NCBI GenBank assembly: GCA_905373565.1
Contig: CAJPTT010000017.1
Coordinates: 1 to 14,017 of the forward strand
Source: an uncultured Treponema sp.
GTDB taxonomy: Bacteria; Spirochaetota; Spirochaetia; Treponematales; Treponemataceae
Direction of reading: 5' to 3'
DNA: 14,017 bases
Shown: positions 5,942 to 11,923 of the stretch, in pieces
How positions within the stretch are numbered: the stretch's first letter is position 1
How the letters are laid out: each line of letters opens with the position of its first letter
Program-made: the position numbers and the translations under genes
Notes under the pieces: generated by a model
Databases searched by the model: none
Told to the model about the DNA's origin: nothing
The model's input: the letters and a program-made list of their open reading frames with translations, nothing else

Positions 5942-7276
5942 ATGAATATTTCACCCGAACTTTTAAAAAAGTTTGAAAGCGACTACCGTGCAGACCCGTC
6001 GAATGCGGTTATTGCAGGGGCTGTCGCCAAGAGCGGCATCCAAGACGCATCGTTTAACTATGATGTCCGCCGCCGCCACAATTTTTGCTTTTCCCACGAA
6101 ACGGAGCGCGGAGAAATTACCAATCAAAAGAAGAGCGGACGCTGTTGGATGTTTGCTTCGCTGAATGCCGCCCGTGTAGAAATAATGAAAAAGCTCAACC
6201 TTGAAACCTTTGAGCTTTCCCAGAACTACACGCTGTTTTGGGATAAACTTGAAAAATCCAATTACTTTTTTGAAAGCATTTTGGAAACCCTTGACGAACC
6301 GCTCGAAGGGCGGCTGCTGGCGCATTTGCTGGCCAATCCTATTCAGGACGGCGGACAGTGGGATATGTTCTCCGGTATTCTGCAAAAATACGGCGCCGTG
6401 CCTAAGGATGTGATGCCCGAAACCTTCCATTCCTCCGATACGCGATTCTTTGTTGCCGAATTAACCCATCGCCTCCGCAAATATGCGCAGCTGTTGCGGG
6501 ACGGGCACAAGGCGGGAAAGGCTATCAAAGAGCTCCGTGCAGACAAAGAAACCTATCTTTCGCATGTATATAGCTTTTTGGTTAAGGCGCTCGGCGAGCC
6601 GCCGCGTATGTTCGACTTTGAATGCCGCGATAAGGATAAGAAGTTTCATAAGGCAGAGCAAATTACGCCGCAGCAGTTCTTTAAAGAGTATGTCGGCTGG
6701 GATTTAAACAATAAAATCAGCTTAATCAATGCGCCGACGGCGGATAAGCCTTACGGCAGAGCCTACACGGTAAAATTTCTCGGTACCGTGAAAGAAGCGG
6801 AACCCATTCATTACATCAACGTACCGATCGAAGCGCTCAAAACAGCGGCTATTGAATCGATTAAAGCCGGTAAACCCGTCTGGTTCGGCTGCGATATGGG
6901 GCCGTATATCTGCCGCCCCGAAGGCATTATGGATACCGAAGTCTATCTCTACGATAAAACGCTCGGCGAACTGCCTGAGTTCACCAAAGCGGAACGGCTC
7001 GATTACGGCGACAGCCTTCTTACCCACGCAATGGTGCTGACCGGCGTCGATCTGGATAAATCAGGGAAGCCGATTAAATGGCAGGTGGAAAATTCGTGGG
7101 GTGATGAATCAGGCAAAAAGGGAATGTTCTCGATGTCCGATGCGTGGTTCGATGAGTATACCTATCAGATTATGGTAGAAAAGACCTTTGTCGATCAAAA
7201 ATGGCTCGATGCCTTAAAGCAGCCGCTCGTACAGCTTGAGCCGTGGGATCCGATGGGAGCGCTGGCACGGATATAG
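5942..7276 (+). CDS. pepC: Aminopeptidase C / bleomycin hydrolase (peptidase C1B)
   Basis: 444 residues, the usual length for PepC/bleomycin hydrolase (about 440-455). The papain-type catalytic residues are all present: Cys68 in KKSGRCWMFASLN (63-75), His362 in THAMVLTGVD (361-370) and Asn384 in QVENSWGDESG (381-391), with the upstream oxyanion Gln62 in NQKK. The family is a cytoplasmic, hexameric self-compartmentalising cysteine aminopeptidase that trims the N-termini of peptides; there is no signal peptide. The family's C-terminal arm reaches into the active site, and here the chain ends MGALARI. ATG 5942 follows TAGGAG with 7 bases spacing. The gene stands alone behind its own promoter. 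It would release amino acids, including glutamate, from imported peptides. Confidence 0.95.
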   Translation: MNISPELLKKFESDYRADPSNAVIAGAVAKSGIQDASFNYDVRRRHNFCFSHETERGEITNQKKSGRCWMFASLNAARVEIMKKLNLETFELSQNYTLFWDKLEKSNYFFESILETLDEPLEGRLLAHLLANPIQDGGQWDMFSGILQKYGAVPKDVMPETFHSSDTRFFVAELTHRLRKYAQLLRDGHKAGKAIKELRADKETYLSHVYSFLVKALGEPPRMFDFECRDKDKKFHKAEQITPQQFFKEYVGWDLNNKISLINAPTADKPYGRAYTVKFLGTVKEAEPIHYINVPIEALKTAAIESIKAGKPVWFGCDMGPYICRPEGIMDTEVYLYDKTLGELPEFTKAERLDYGDSLLTHAMVLTGVDLDKSGKPIKWQVENSWGDESGKKGMFSMSDAWFDEYTYQIMVEKTFVDQKWLDALKQPLVQLEPWDPMGALARI

Positions 7277-7348
7277 GAAAACGGGTTATCAACTCGGATT
7301 TGATGACGATTTCTATTCTGAAGGAAGCGGAATCTAAATCTAAGGAAA

Positions 7349-7376
7349 CTGTCCAAAAACTTCAGTTTGTGGACAG
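7349..7376. repeat. 12-bp hairpin downstream of pepC
   Basis: CTGTCCAAAAAC (7349-7360) pairs with GTTTGTGGACAG (7365-7376), one mismatch, loop TTCA. The AAAAACTTC(A/C)G tip matches the hairpin at 446-482 although the stem base differs. CCCC follows instead of T's, so it is a poor terminator and more likely a member of the repeat family. Confidence 0.5.
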
Positions 7377-7463
7377 CCCCAAAAGCTTATAGCCAAAAAC
7401 TTTCCCCATATTTTTCTTATAATCAATAAGATGCGAGATGTAGAAAATTTGATGAATTTATCA

Positions 7464-7469
7464 TATAAT
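7464..7469 (+). promoter_or_regulatory. -10 box for DUF2281-like antitoxin gene
   Basis: Perfect TATAAT with a weak -35 (TAGAAA, 7441-7446, 17 bases spacing). Transcription would start near 7476, at the base of the hairpin 7477-7504, so that the hairpin would form the 5' end of the mRNA. Confidence 0.4.
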
Positions 7470-7476
7470 AGAGCAT

Positions 7477-7504
7477 CTCTAAGAACTCGGGTAGATTTTT
7501 AGAG
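7477..7504. repeat. Third CTCTAAxAAC hairpin, upstream of antitoxin gene
   Basis: CTCTAAGAA (7477-7485) pairs with TTTTTAGAG (7496-7504) including one G-U pair. A degenerate copy of the element at 5584-5624: even the loop is similar (CTCGGGTAGA against CTCAGGTATA). It ends 20 bases before the antitoxin start codon. Confidence 0.5.
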
Positions 7505-7524
7505 AATTGTATAGGAGACCATAT

Positions 7525-7737
7525 ATGCCTTATACAGTTTTAGAAAAAGAACTTGCAACGCTCCCTCATGCTGCAATAAGTGAGGTTGTTGATTTTATCC
7601 GCCTGATAAAATTGAAATTTCCTGAAGAAGATACTATTTCTGAAAAGAAATCTCTTTTTGGCGTTTGGAAAAATGAACCTTTTTATATGTCTCCGGATTT
7701 TGATGACCCTCTCGAAGATTTTGCGGAGTATATGTAA
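7525..7737 (+). CDS. DUF2281-like antitoxin
   Basis: 70 residues from ATG 7525, behind AGGAG at 7513-7517; the frame also has an ATG at 7507 without a ribosome site. The start MPYTVLEKELATLP and the core SEVVDFIRLIKLKF resemble DUF2281 antitoxins of VapBC-like (PIN toxin) pairs. The acidic, aromatic C-terminus (GVWKNEPFYMSPDFDDPLED, 47-66) fits the toxin-wrapping tail of such antitoxins. The stop TAA overlaps the ATG of a following frame (ATGTAATGA), the arrangement usual for antitoxin-toxin pairs, but that frame is now only 18 codons long. So this looks like an antitoxin whose toxin has been lost. The family assignment comes from pattern memory. Confidence 0.7.
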   Translation: MPYTVLEKELATLPHAAISEVVDFIRLIKLKFPEEDTISEKKSLFGVWKNEPFYMSPDFDDPLEDFAEYM

Positions 7738-7793
7738 TGAAGTATTTGCTCGTTTTCCCTTCAATATTCGCCTCAGAAGAACAGTACGACTAA
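7737..7793 (+). pseudogene. Remnant of toxin gene (first codons of a PIN/VapC-like ORF)
   Basis: The ATG at 7737 overlaps the antitoxin stop. The peptide is MKYLLVFPSIFASEEQYD and then stops. MKYLL is a typical beginning of VapC/PIN toxins, which continue with the metal-binding D-T-(H/N); that aspartate motif and everything after it are missing. I infer a deletion of nearly the whole toxin gene. It could also be a chance short frame. Confidence 0.4.
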
Positions 7794-7805
7794 TATCAAT
7801 ACATC

Positions 7806-7839
7806 TTGATTTTTGTCTTATAGGTACGATATATTGTAC
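7806..7839 (+). promoter_or_regulatory. Promoter and candidate operator of YefM-like antitoxin gene
   Basis: TTGATT (7806-7811), 18 bases, TATATT (7830-7835). The -10 lies inside an imperfect palindrome, GTACGATATATTGTAC (7824-7839, 14 of 16 positions symmetric). YefM/Phd antitoxins repress their own genes through palindromes, and known YefM sites contain a TGTAC core, which is present here at the right arm. Autoregulation is inferred. Confidence 0.5.
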
Positions 7840-7855
7840 TCATAAGGAGGTAGAT

Positions 7856-8104
7856 ATGGATGCAATTACATATTCGGATTTACGCCGCAATCTAAAAACA
7901 TACATGGACAAAGTTTACAATGACTATGAGCCTTTGATAATATCAAGGAAAAATTCGGAAAATGTGGTTCTTTTATCGATACATGAGTATAATAGCCTTA
8001 TTGAAACCGATTATTTGCTTAGGAATGAGGCGAATGCAACTCATTTAAAAAAATCAATTGAACAGCATAAAGCCGGAAAAATACAAAAACACGAGTTATT
8101 GTAA
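7856..8104 (+). CDS. Phd/YefM-family antitoxin, no toxin partner
   Basis: 82 residues from ATG 7856, behind a perfect AAGGAGG at 7844-7850. MDAITYSDLRRNLKTYMDKV (1-20) followed by EPLIISRKNSENVVLLSIHEYNSL (about 25-48) is the DNA-binding Phd/YefM fold, and the C-terminal part (LLRNEANATHLKKSIEQHKAGK) is the helical toxin-binding region. The length fits YefM (about 83-92). YefM genes are normally followed at once by a RelE-type YoeB toxin; here the stop is 3 bases from a strong terminator, so the toxin is absent. Roles to consider: orphan antitoxin left by toxin loss, or a regulator acting on a toxin elsewhere. The same frame is open upstream to 7658, but that has no ribosome site and overlaps the previous gene. 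Confidence 0.88.
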   Translation: MDAITYSDLRRNLKTYMDKVYNDYEPLIISRKNSENVVLLSIHEYNSLIETDYLLRNEANATHLKKSIEQHKAGKIQKHELL

Positions 8105-8107
8105 GTG

Positions 8108-8142
8108 TGCGAAATTTTAGATAAAATTTCGCATATTTTTTT
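8108..8142 (+). terminator. Rho-independent terminator of YefM-like gene
   Basis: TGCGAAATTTTA (8108-8119) and TAAAATTTCGCA (8122-8133) form a perfect stem, followed by TATTTTTTT (8134-8142). It begins 3 bases after the antitoxin stop. Confidence 0.9.
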
Positions 8143-8148
8143 AATAGG

Positions 8149-8294
8149 CTGTCTAATGCATCAGGCAGAGTAGATAAAAATCGCAAAATAATTGAGGCTG
8201 TGAGACCATTTGAACCGCGAAGAGGTTCAACTCTGGTTGAACAGCCTCAATTATTTTGCGGGACTGCTAAAAAACGGCCTGATGCGTTAGACAG
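8149..8294. repeat. Nested inverted-repeat element reaching into engB
   Basis: Outer arms: CTGTCTAATGCATCAGGC (8149-8166) against GCCTGATGCGTTAGACAG (8277-8294), 17 of 18 positions complementary. Inner arms: a perfect 20-bp repeat (8182-8201 with 8241-8260). The centre has GTTCAAC (8225-8231) with GTTGAAC (8236-8242). The 146-base unit could fold into one long cruciform. The right outer arm is inside engB and encodes about residues 201-206. Non-autonomous mobile element (MITE-like) or a compound terminator are the two main readings; no target-site duplication is obvious. Confidence 0.6.
8182..8260 (-). terminator. Terminator of the minus-strand wecA-like/pgi/engB operon
   Basis: The perfect 20-bp inverted repeat (8182-8201 with 8241-8260) starts 6 bases after the engB stop on the minus strand and is followed there by ATTTTTATC, a usable T-run. 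Part of the larger nested element. Confidence 0.55.
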
Positions 8295-8893
8295 GCGGAG
8301 AGATGCTGTAACAGCTTTTCTCTGCCTGTTTTTTTTGTAGCAGAGGTTACGATTATTTCATCCGTGCTGCATTCAAAAAAGGACGCAAGGGCAAGAAGCT
8401 GTTTCGCCTGTTCATTTTTACTGAGCTTATCGGCTTTGGTTGCCGTCAAGACAGCGGGTATGTTGTGTTCCCGGAAAAACTGTAAGGTTTGCAGTTCTAT
8501 TTCAGCAGGATCCCGCCGGATATCCATCAATAAAAATACCGTTTTAAGTGTGGAGCGGGTTGTGCAGTAATCATACAGCATAGCGTCAATCCGCTTCCGT
8601 TCCGCTTGGGATACTTGCGCAAAGCCGTAGCCGGGTAAGTCGGCAACACAAAACGATTCCGCATTCGGCGGCTTGCCTGCCGGGGCATTCACCGCAAAAA
8701 AATTGATCTCGCGTGTCATGCCCGGCTTCGAGCCTGTTTTTACGAGGTTCTTTCTATTAAGGAGCATGTTTATCAGCGAGGACTTTCCCGCATTGGATCG
8801 TCCGAAAAAAGCAAATTCGGGAACGCCTATCTGCGGGAATTGCTTGCTGTTAATTGCCCCTTTGATGAACTCGGCGGATACGATCTTGAGCAT
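8267..8893 (-). CDS. engB: Ribosome-assembly GTPase EngB (YsxC/YihA)
   Basis: 208 residues of the TrmE-Era-EngA-EngB GTPase group. The G motifs are in order: G1 GRSNAGKSS (31-39), G2 threonine T60 in PGMTREINFF, G3 DLPGYG (85-90), G4 TKAD (152-155) and G5 SAT (184-186). The N-terminus LKIVSAEFIKGAINSKQFPQ aligns with Bacillus YsxC, supporting ATG 8893, although the GAGGGA ribosome site is about 16 bases away, which is long. The family is essential in most bacteria for late assembly of the 50S ribosomal subunit. Last gene of the minus-strand operon, 24 bases after pgi. Its final residues (CLTHQAVF) are encoded by the right arm of the nested inverted-repeat element, and the protein is slightly longer than Bacillus YsxC (about 195). 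Confidence 0.95.
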   Translation of the reverse strand: MLKIVSAEFIKGAINSKQFPQIGVPEFAFFGRSNAGKSSLINMLLNRKNLVKTGSKPGMTREINFFAVNAPAGKPPNAESFCVADLPGYGFAQVSQAERKRIDAMLYDYCTTRSTLKTVFLLMDIRRDPAEIELQTLQFFREHNIPAVLTATKADKLSKNEQAKQLLALASFFECSTDEIIVTSATKKTGREKLLQHLSACLTHQAVF

Positions 8894-8917
8894 ACCGGTT
8901 GTGATAATTCCCTCAGC

Positions 8918-10492
8918 CTATAGCCCGAAGAGGCGGGCGTAGGCGGCGAGTTCGGGTGGCATATCGTGCGATAAGACTTTTTTAGCAAGCACCTTACCGA
9001 GCTGGACACCTTCCTGATCAAAGCTGTTGACATTCCAGATAAAGCCTTGGAACATAACCTTGTTTTCGTAGTGTGCAAGCAGCGCACCGAGCGCTTCCGG
9101 CGTAAGGGCCTTTCCGTAGATAAGGCTTGAAGGCCGCCCTCCGGCAAAGCTCTTATTCGCATTTTCATCCTGTTTACCGAGTGCAAAGGCCGCTATCTGC
9201 GCAACAACATTGGCAAGCAGCTTTTGCTGACTGGTAGAGCCTTCCACGGTAATGTCTTTGCCGTATTGACTTTCTTCAAAACCGATAAACTGGAGCGGCA
9301 CAATATCGGTGCCTTGGTGCAGCAGCTGATAGAACGAGTGCTGCCCGTTGGTTCCCGGTTCCCCAAAGATAACCGGCCCCGTTTTATAGTGAACCGGTTC
9401 GCCGAAGCGGTTCACCGACTTTCCGTTTGATTCCATATCCAGCTGCTGCAGATGAGCCGGAAAGCGGGAAAGCGCTTGGCTGTAGGGCAGGATGGCGGTG
9501 CTGCCGTAGCCGAGGATATTCCGTTCATAGACACCGATCAGCGCATCCATGAGGGCGGCATTTTCGGTATGGCTCGGCTCGAGGGCTTGCTTATCCGCAG
9601 CGGCGGCTCCGGCGAGAAGGGCGTCAAAGGTATCCGCCCCGAATGCGAGCGAAAGCACCGCGCCTCCGCATACAGAAGTAGAAGAGTACCGTCCGCCGAT
9701 AAAATCATCCATATAGAAGGAAGCAAGGTAGGAAGGATTGTTGGCAAGCGGACTGCTTTCGCTCGTTACGGCAACCATTTGCTTCGCTGGATTAAGCCCC
9801 GCCTTCTGCAAAAATTGCCCGACAAAACGCTCATTGGTGAGCGTTTCGAGTGTGGTGCCGCTCTTTGAAACCAAGATAAACAGCGTCGTCGATAAGTCAA
9901 GGGCAGAAAGTACCGCCGCCGCATCGTCAGGGTCTACATTCGATATAAAGTGAGCGCGGAGTTTGAGCTTGTTATGCCGCTCCCCCCATGCTTTTAGCGC
10001 AAGGTACAACGCGCGCGGGCCGAGATCCGAACCGCCGATACCGATCTGCACAACATCGGTGAAGGACTTGCCGTCCGGAGCGGTGATGGAACCGTTCCGG
10101 ACGGCCTCTGAAAACTCACGCACCTTTTCCTGCTGCTCAAGATAAAAGGTTCGCATATTTTTACCATTGTAGATAACATCGTTGCCAAGCTGTCCGCGCG
10201 TAAGATGATGCAGTACCTTACGTTTTTCACCGGTATTGATTTCATCACCTCCAAGGAGTAGTTGATATTTCGGTATCAGTTGCTGTTCATTTGCGAGTTC
10301 TTGCAGTAAGGACAGTACCGTCTCGTCCACTTGTTTTGCAGCATAATTGTAGTGCATACCGGCAGCCATCGGTATGGAGTATTGCTCGATTCGATATGCT
10401 CCTGCTTCTCCTTTCAGGCGCTGCGTTATATCCGGTGTTTTTGTCTTCTGCAAATTTTGAAATAGGGAACATTCATCTAAGTTTTTCCACAT
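8918..10492 (-). CDS. pgi: Glucose-6-phosphate isomerase
   Basis: 524 residues, within the range of bacterial PGI (about 450-550). It converts glucose 6-phosphate and fructose 6-phosphate in glycolysis, in the cytoplasm. Visible sites: the phosphate-binding SIS loop SKSGTT (209-214), QIGIGGSDLGPR (149-160), PGI signature DDFIGGRYSSTSVCGG (262-277), catalytic Glu354 in LDMESNGKS, His385 in GTNGQHSFYQLLHQG (380-394) and Lys500 in QEGVQLGK (493-500). All key residues are present. The start ATG 10492 is preceded by AGGAGA at 10498-10503, which overlaps the stop codon of the upstream wecA-like gene, so translation of the two is probably coupled. engB follows after 24 bases. Confidence 0.97.
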   Translation of the reverse strand: MWKNLDECSLFQNLQKTKTPDITQRLKGEAGAYRIEQYSIPMAAGMHYNYAAKQVDETVLSLLQELANEQQLIPKYQLLLGGDEINTGEKRKVLHHLTRGQLGNDVIYNGKNMRTFYLEQQEKVREFSEAVRNGSITAPDGKSFTDVVQIGIGGSDLGPRALYLALKAWGERHNKLKLRAHFISNVDPDDAAAVLSALDLSTTLFILVSKSGTTLETLTNERFVGQFLQKAGLNPAKQMVAVTSESSPLANNPSYLASFYMDDFIGGRYSSTSVCGGAVLSLAFGADTFDALLAGAAAADKQALEPSHTENAALMDALIGVYERNILGYGSTAILPYSQALSRFPAHLQQLDMESNGKSVNRFGEPVHYKTGPVIFGEPGTNGQHSFYQLLHQGTDIVPLQFIGFEESQYGKDITVEGSTSQQKLLANVVAQIAAFALGKQDENANKSFAGGRPSSLIYGKALTPEALGALLAHYENKVMFQGFIWNVNSFDQEGVQLGKVLAKKVLSHDMPPELAAYARLFGL

Positions 10493-10501
10493 AATCGTCT
10501 C

Positions 10502-11605
10502 CTAAGATTTATTCTCCGACTGAGTTGAGCTGTCATGAGCAAGGTGTTTTTCTTTTTCAAAATGAATAAGCATAAAGAATAATATCCCTACCAGTAAAAG
10601 TCCGATAAGCGTTGCAAATGCCATAAATCCTTGTGAAATGACGGCCAGTGTTACGAACAAGTCGATAATGATCTGTAAAGTCATCACAGTGACCAATGCC
10701 CCTCGCGGCGAGTAGCCGATGAGCATCAGCTTATGGTGAAGATGCATTTTATCCCCTTCTCGTATCGGTTTTTTATCACGTATTCGCCGCCAGATCGCTG
10801 CAATCATATCGAAAAGCGGCAGCATCAAAAAAATAGCAGCGAAGGGAGCGGTCGCCGTTTCATATCCGTCGTTTCTCGGTACCAACGGGAGCACCGCAAG
10901 TACAAAGCCCAGGAATTGAGACCCTGCATCGCCCATAAATATCTTTGCATGAGGACGGGAAAGATTAAAAAATAAAAAACCTACAAGTGTAGCAATCAAT
11001 ATGATACAGGTATAGATCATAGGAAAATGAGGCGCCGAATCTTTAAAAAATAAAATGATATAGCTGATCAGTAGTGAAACGCTTAAGCAGCCTACCTGCC
11101 CGTCGATACCGTCCATTAAGTTTACGGCATTGGTAACCCCTGCAATCCAGAGTACCGTTATCGGATAAGCGAAAATTCCCAAGGGAATGAAAAGACCGAT
11201 TGGGGCAAAGCTGATGCGGGTAAAGCGGAAGCCGGTATAGGCGACGATACTTGCAGCAATTAATTGAATAATCAGTTTATGAATAGCCCGCCAGTTTTTT
11301 AAATCATCCCAAAGCCCCATGAAGAAAATCAAGAAGCCTCCGATGATAATAGCGGAAAACTGTTTGGTTATAACGATAGTGCCCGGAAATTTGAGATAGA
11401 CGATAAAGACGCACAATACAAAGGCGGAAAAGAAGCCGATGCCCCCTAAACGGGGAATTTTTCCCGAGTGGATTTTTCTGCCGCCGACGTCATCGTATAA
11501 ATTGTATCGTTTTGCAAAAAGAATCATAAGGTATACGAAAAAGGCCGATACGATGCAGGGAAGCAGTATCGTAAATATGATAAGCTGCATATTTGTCAGT
11601 TGCAT
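10502..11605 (-). CDS. WecA/TagO/MraY-type polyprenyl-phosphate glycosyl-phosphate transferase
   Basis: 367 residues, strongly hydrophobic, with about ten or eleven membrane segments as usual for this family (PNPT superfamily). Conserved cytoplasmic motifs: RKIHSGKIPRLGG (43-55), GLWDDLKN (97-104, the Mg2+-binding DD pair), NAVNLMDGIDG (159-169), FMGDAGSQFLG (223-233) and the HIH-loop version MHLHHKLMLIG (287-297). The MHLHH loop and GDAGS block point to the WecA/TagO branch rather than true MraY. Such enzymes move a sugar phosphate, typically GlcNAc-1-phosphate, from UDP-sugar to undecaprenyl phosphate and start synthesis of a surface glycan. The substrate cannot be told here and no other glycan gene is nearby. 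First gene of the operon; GAGG lies just before ATG 11605. A second ATG five codons in has no ribosome site. Confidence 0.88.
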   Translation of the reverse strand: MQLTNMQLIIFTILLPCIVSAFFVYLMILFAKRYNLYDDVGGRKIHSGKIPRLGGIGFFSAFVLCVFIVYLKFPGTIVITKQFSAIIIGGFLIFFMGLWDDLKNWRAIHKLIIQLIAASIVAYTGFRFTRISFAPIGLFIPLGIFAYPITVLWIAGVTNAVNLMDGIDGQVGCLSVSLLISYIILFFKDSAPHFPMIYTCIILIATLVGFLFFNLSRPHAKIFMGDAGSQFLGFVLAVLPLVPRNDGYETATAPFAAIFLMLPLFDMIAAIWRRIRDKKPIREGDKMHLHHKLMLIGYSPRGALVTVMTLQIIIDLFVTLAVISQGFMAFATLIGLLLVGILFFMLIHFEKEKHLAHDSSTQSENKS

Positions 11606-11696
11606 TAAAACCTCAATGGAAATATCACTATTAACTGTTTTTACCTTTGTTCAGCGAAGACGAAGCGAGCAGAATACGCAAAACTCCGTAACCGAT

Positions 11697-11725
11697 ATGA
11701 TAGCTGATTAAGCCGCAAGATACAA
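11697..11725 (-). promoter_or_regulatory. Promoter of the wecA-like/pgi/engB operon
   Basis: Read on the minus strand: TTGTAT (11725-11720), a 17-base spacer, TATCAT (11702-11697). The predicted start near 11690 leaves a leader of about 85 bases. The -35 is inside the left arm of the shared inverted repeat. Confidence 0.55.
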
Positions 11726-11760
11726 GATGCTCTGTTCTGAACTTGACATATCTTGTATCT
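11718..11760. promoter_or_regulatory. Perfect 11-bp inverted repeat shared by divergent promoters
   Basis: AGATACAAGAT (11718-11728) and ATCTTGTATCT (11750-11760) are exact reverse complements, with arm centres 32 bp apart, about three turns of DNA. The right arm fills the space between the -35 and -10 of the ygeX promoter; the left arm covers the -35 of the opposite promoter. This placement suggests an operator for a dimeric or tetrameric regulator that controls both directions. The regulator is not in the window. Confidence 0.65.
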
Positions 11761-11770
11761 ATGTTATGAT
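11743..11770 (+). promoter_or_regulatory. Promoter of ygeX
   Basis: Consensus TTGACA (11743-11748), a 16-base spacer, TATGAT (11765-11770). Transcription would start near 11777, giving a leader of about 147 bases before ygeX. Confidence 0.7.
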
Positions 11771-11814
11771 TGTCTCATAAATAGTTTGATTCTAACAAAA
11801 TTTTTTTGCATAAG

Positions 11815-11909
11815 AATCGAGGATACATCAAAAGGTAATTTGTGCGGAAGGTTTTATACACCACGGCTCTGTGTCGGTGTTGCTGATTTCTTTTTCGCCG
11901 CCCTCGATT
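11815..11909 (+). promoter_or_regulatory. Structured leader of ygeX, possible cis-regulatory RNA
   Basis: AATCGAGG (11815-11822) is complementary to CCTCGATT (11902-11909), which would close a 79-base domain ending two bases before the AAGGAG ribosome site (11912-11917). Inside, ACACC and GGTGT (about 11859-11880) could form a further stem. I recognise no known riboswitch class. An 8-bp pairing over this distance can arise by chance. Confidence 0.35.
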
Positions 11910-11923
11910 GAAAGGAGTTATGT

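Noticed and set aside
5963..6430. 155-residue minus-strand frame inside pepC
   Set aside because: Covers the conserved catalytic-cysteine region of pepC on the other strand; a shadow.
7658..7855. N-terminal extension of the YefM-like antitoxin
   Set aside because: Overlaps the DUF2281-like gene in another frame and lacks a ribosome site, while ATG 7856 has a perfect one and the usual family N-terminus.
9452..9868. 138-residue plus-strand frame inside pgi
   Set aside because: Antisense to conserved PGI sequence and without a ribosome site.
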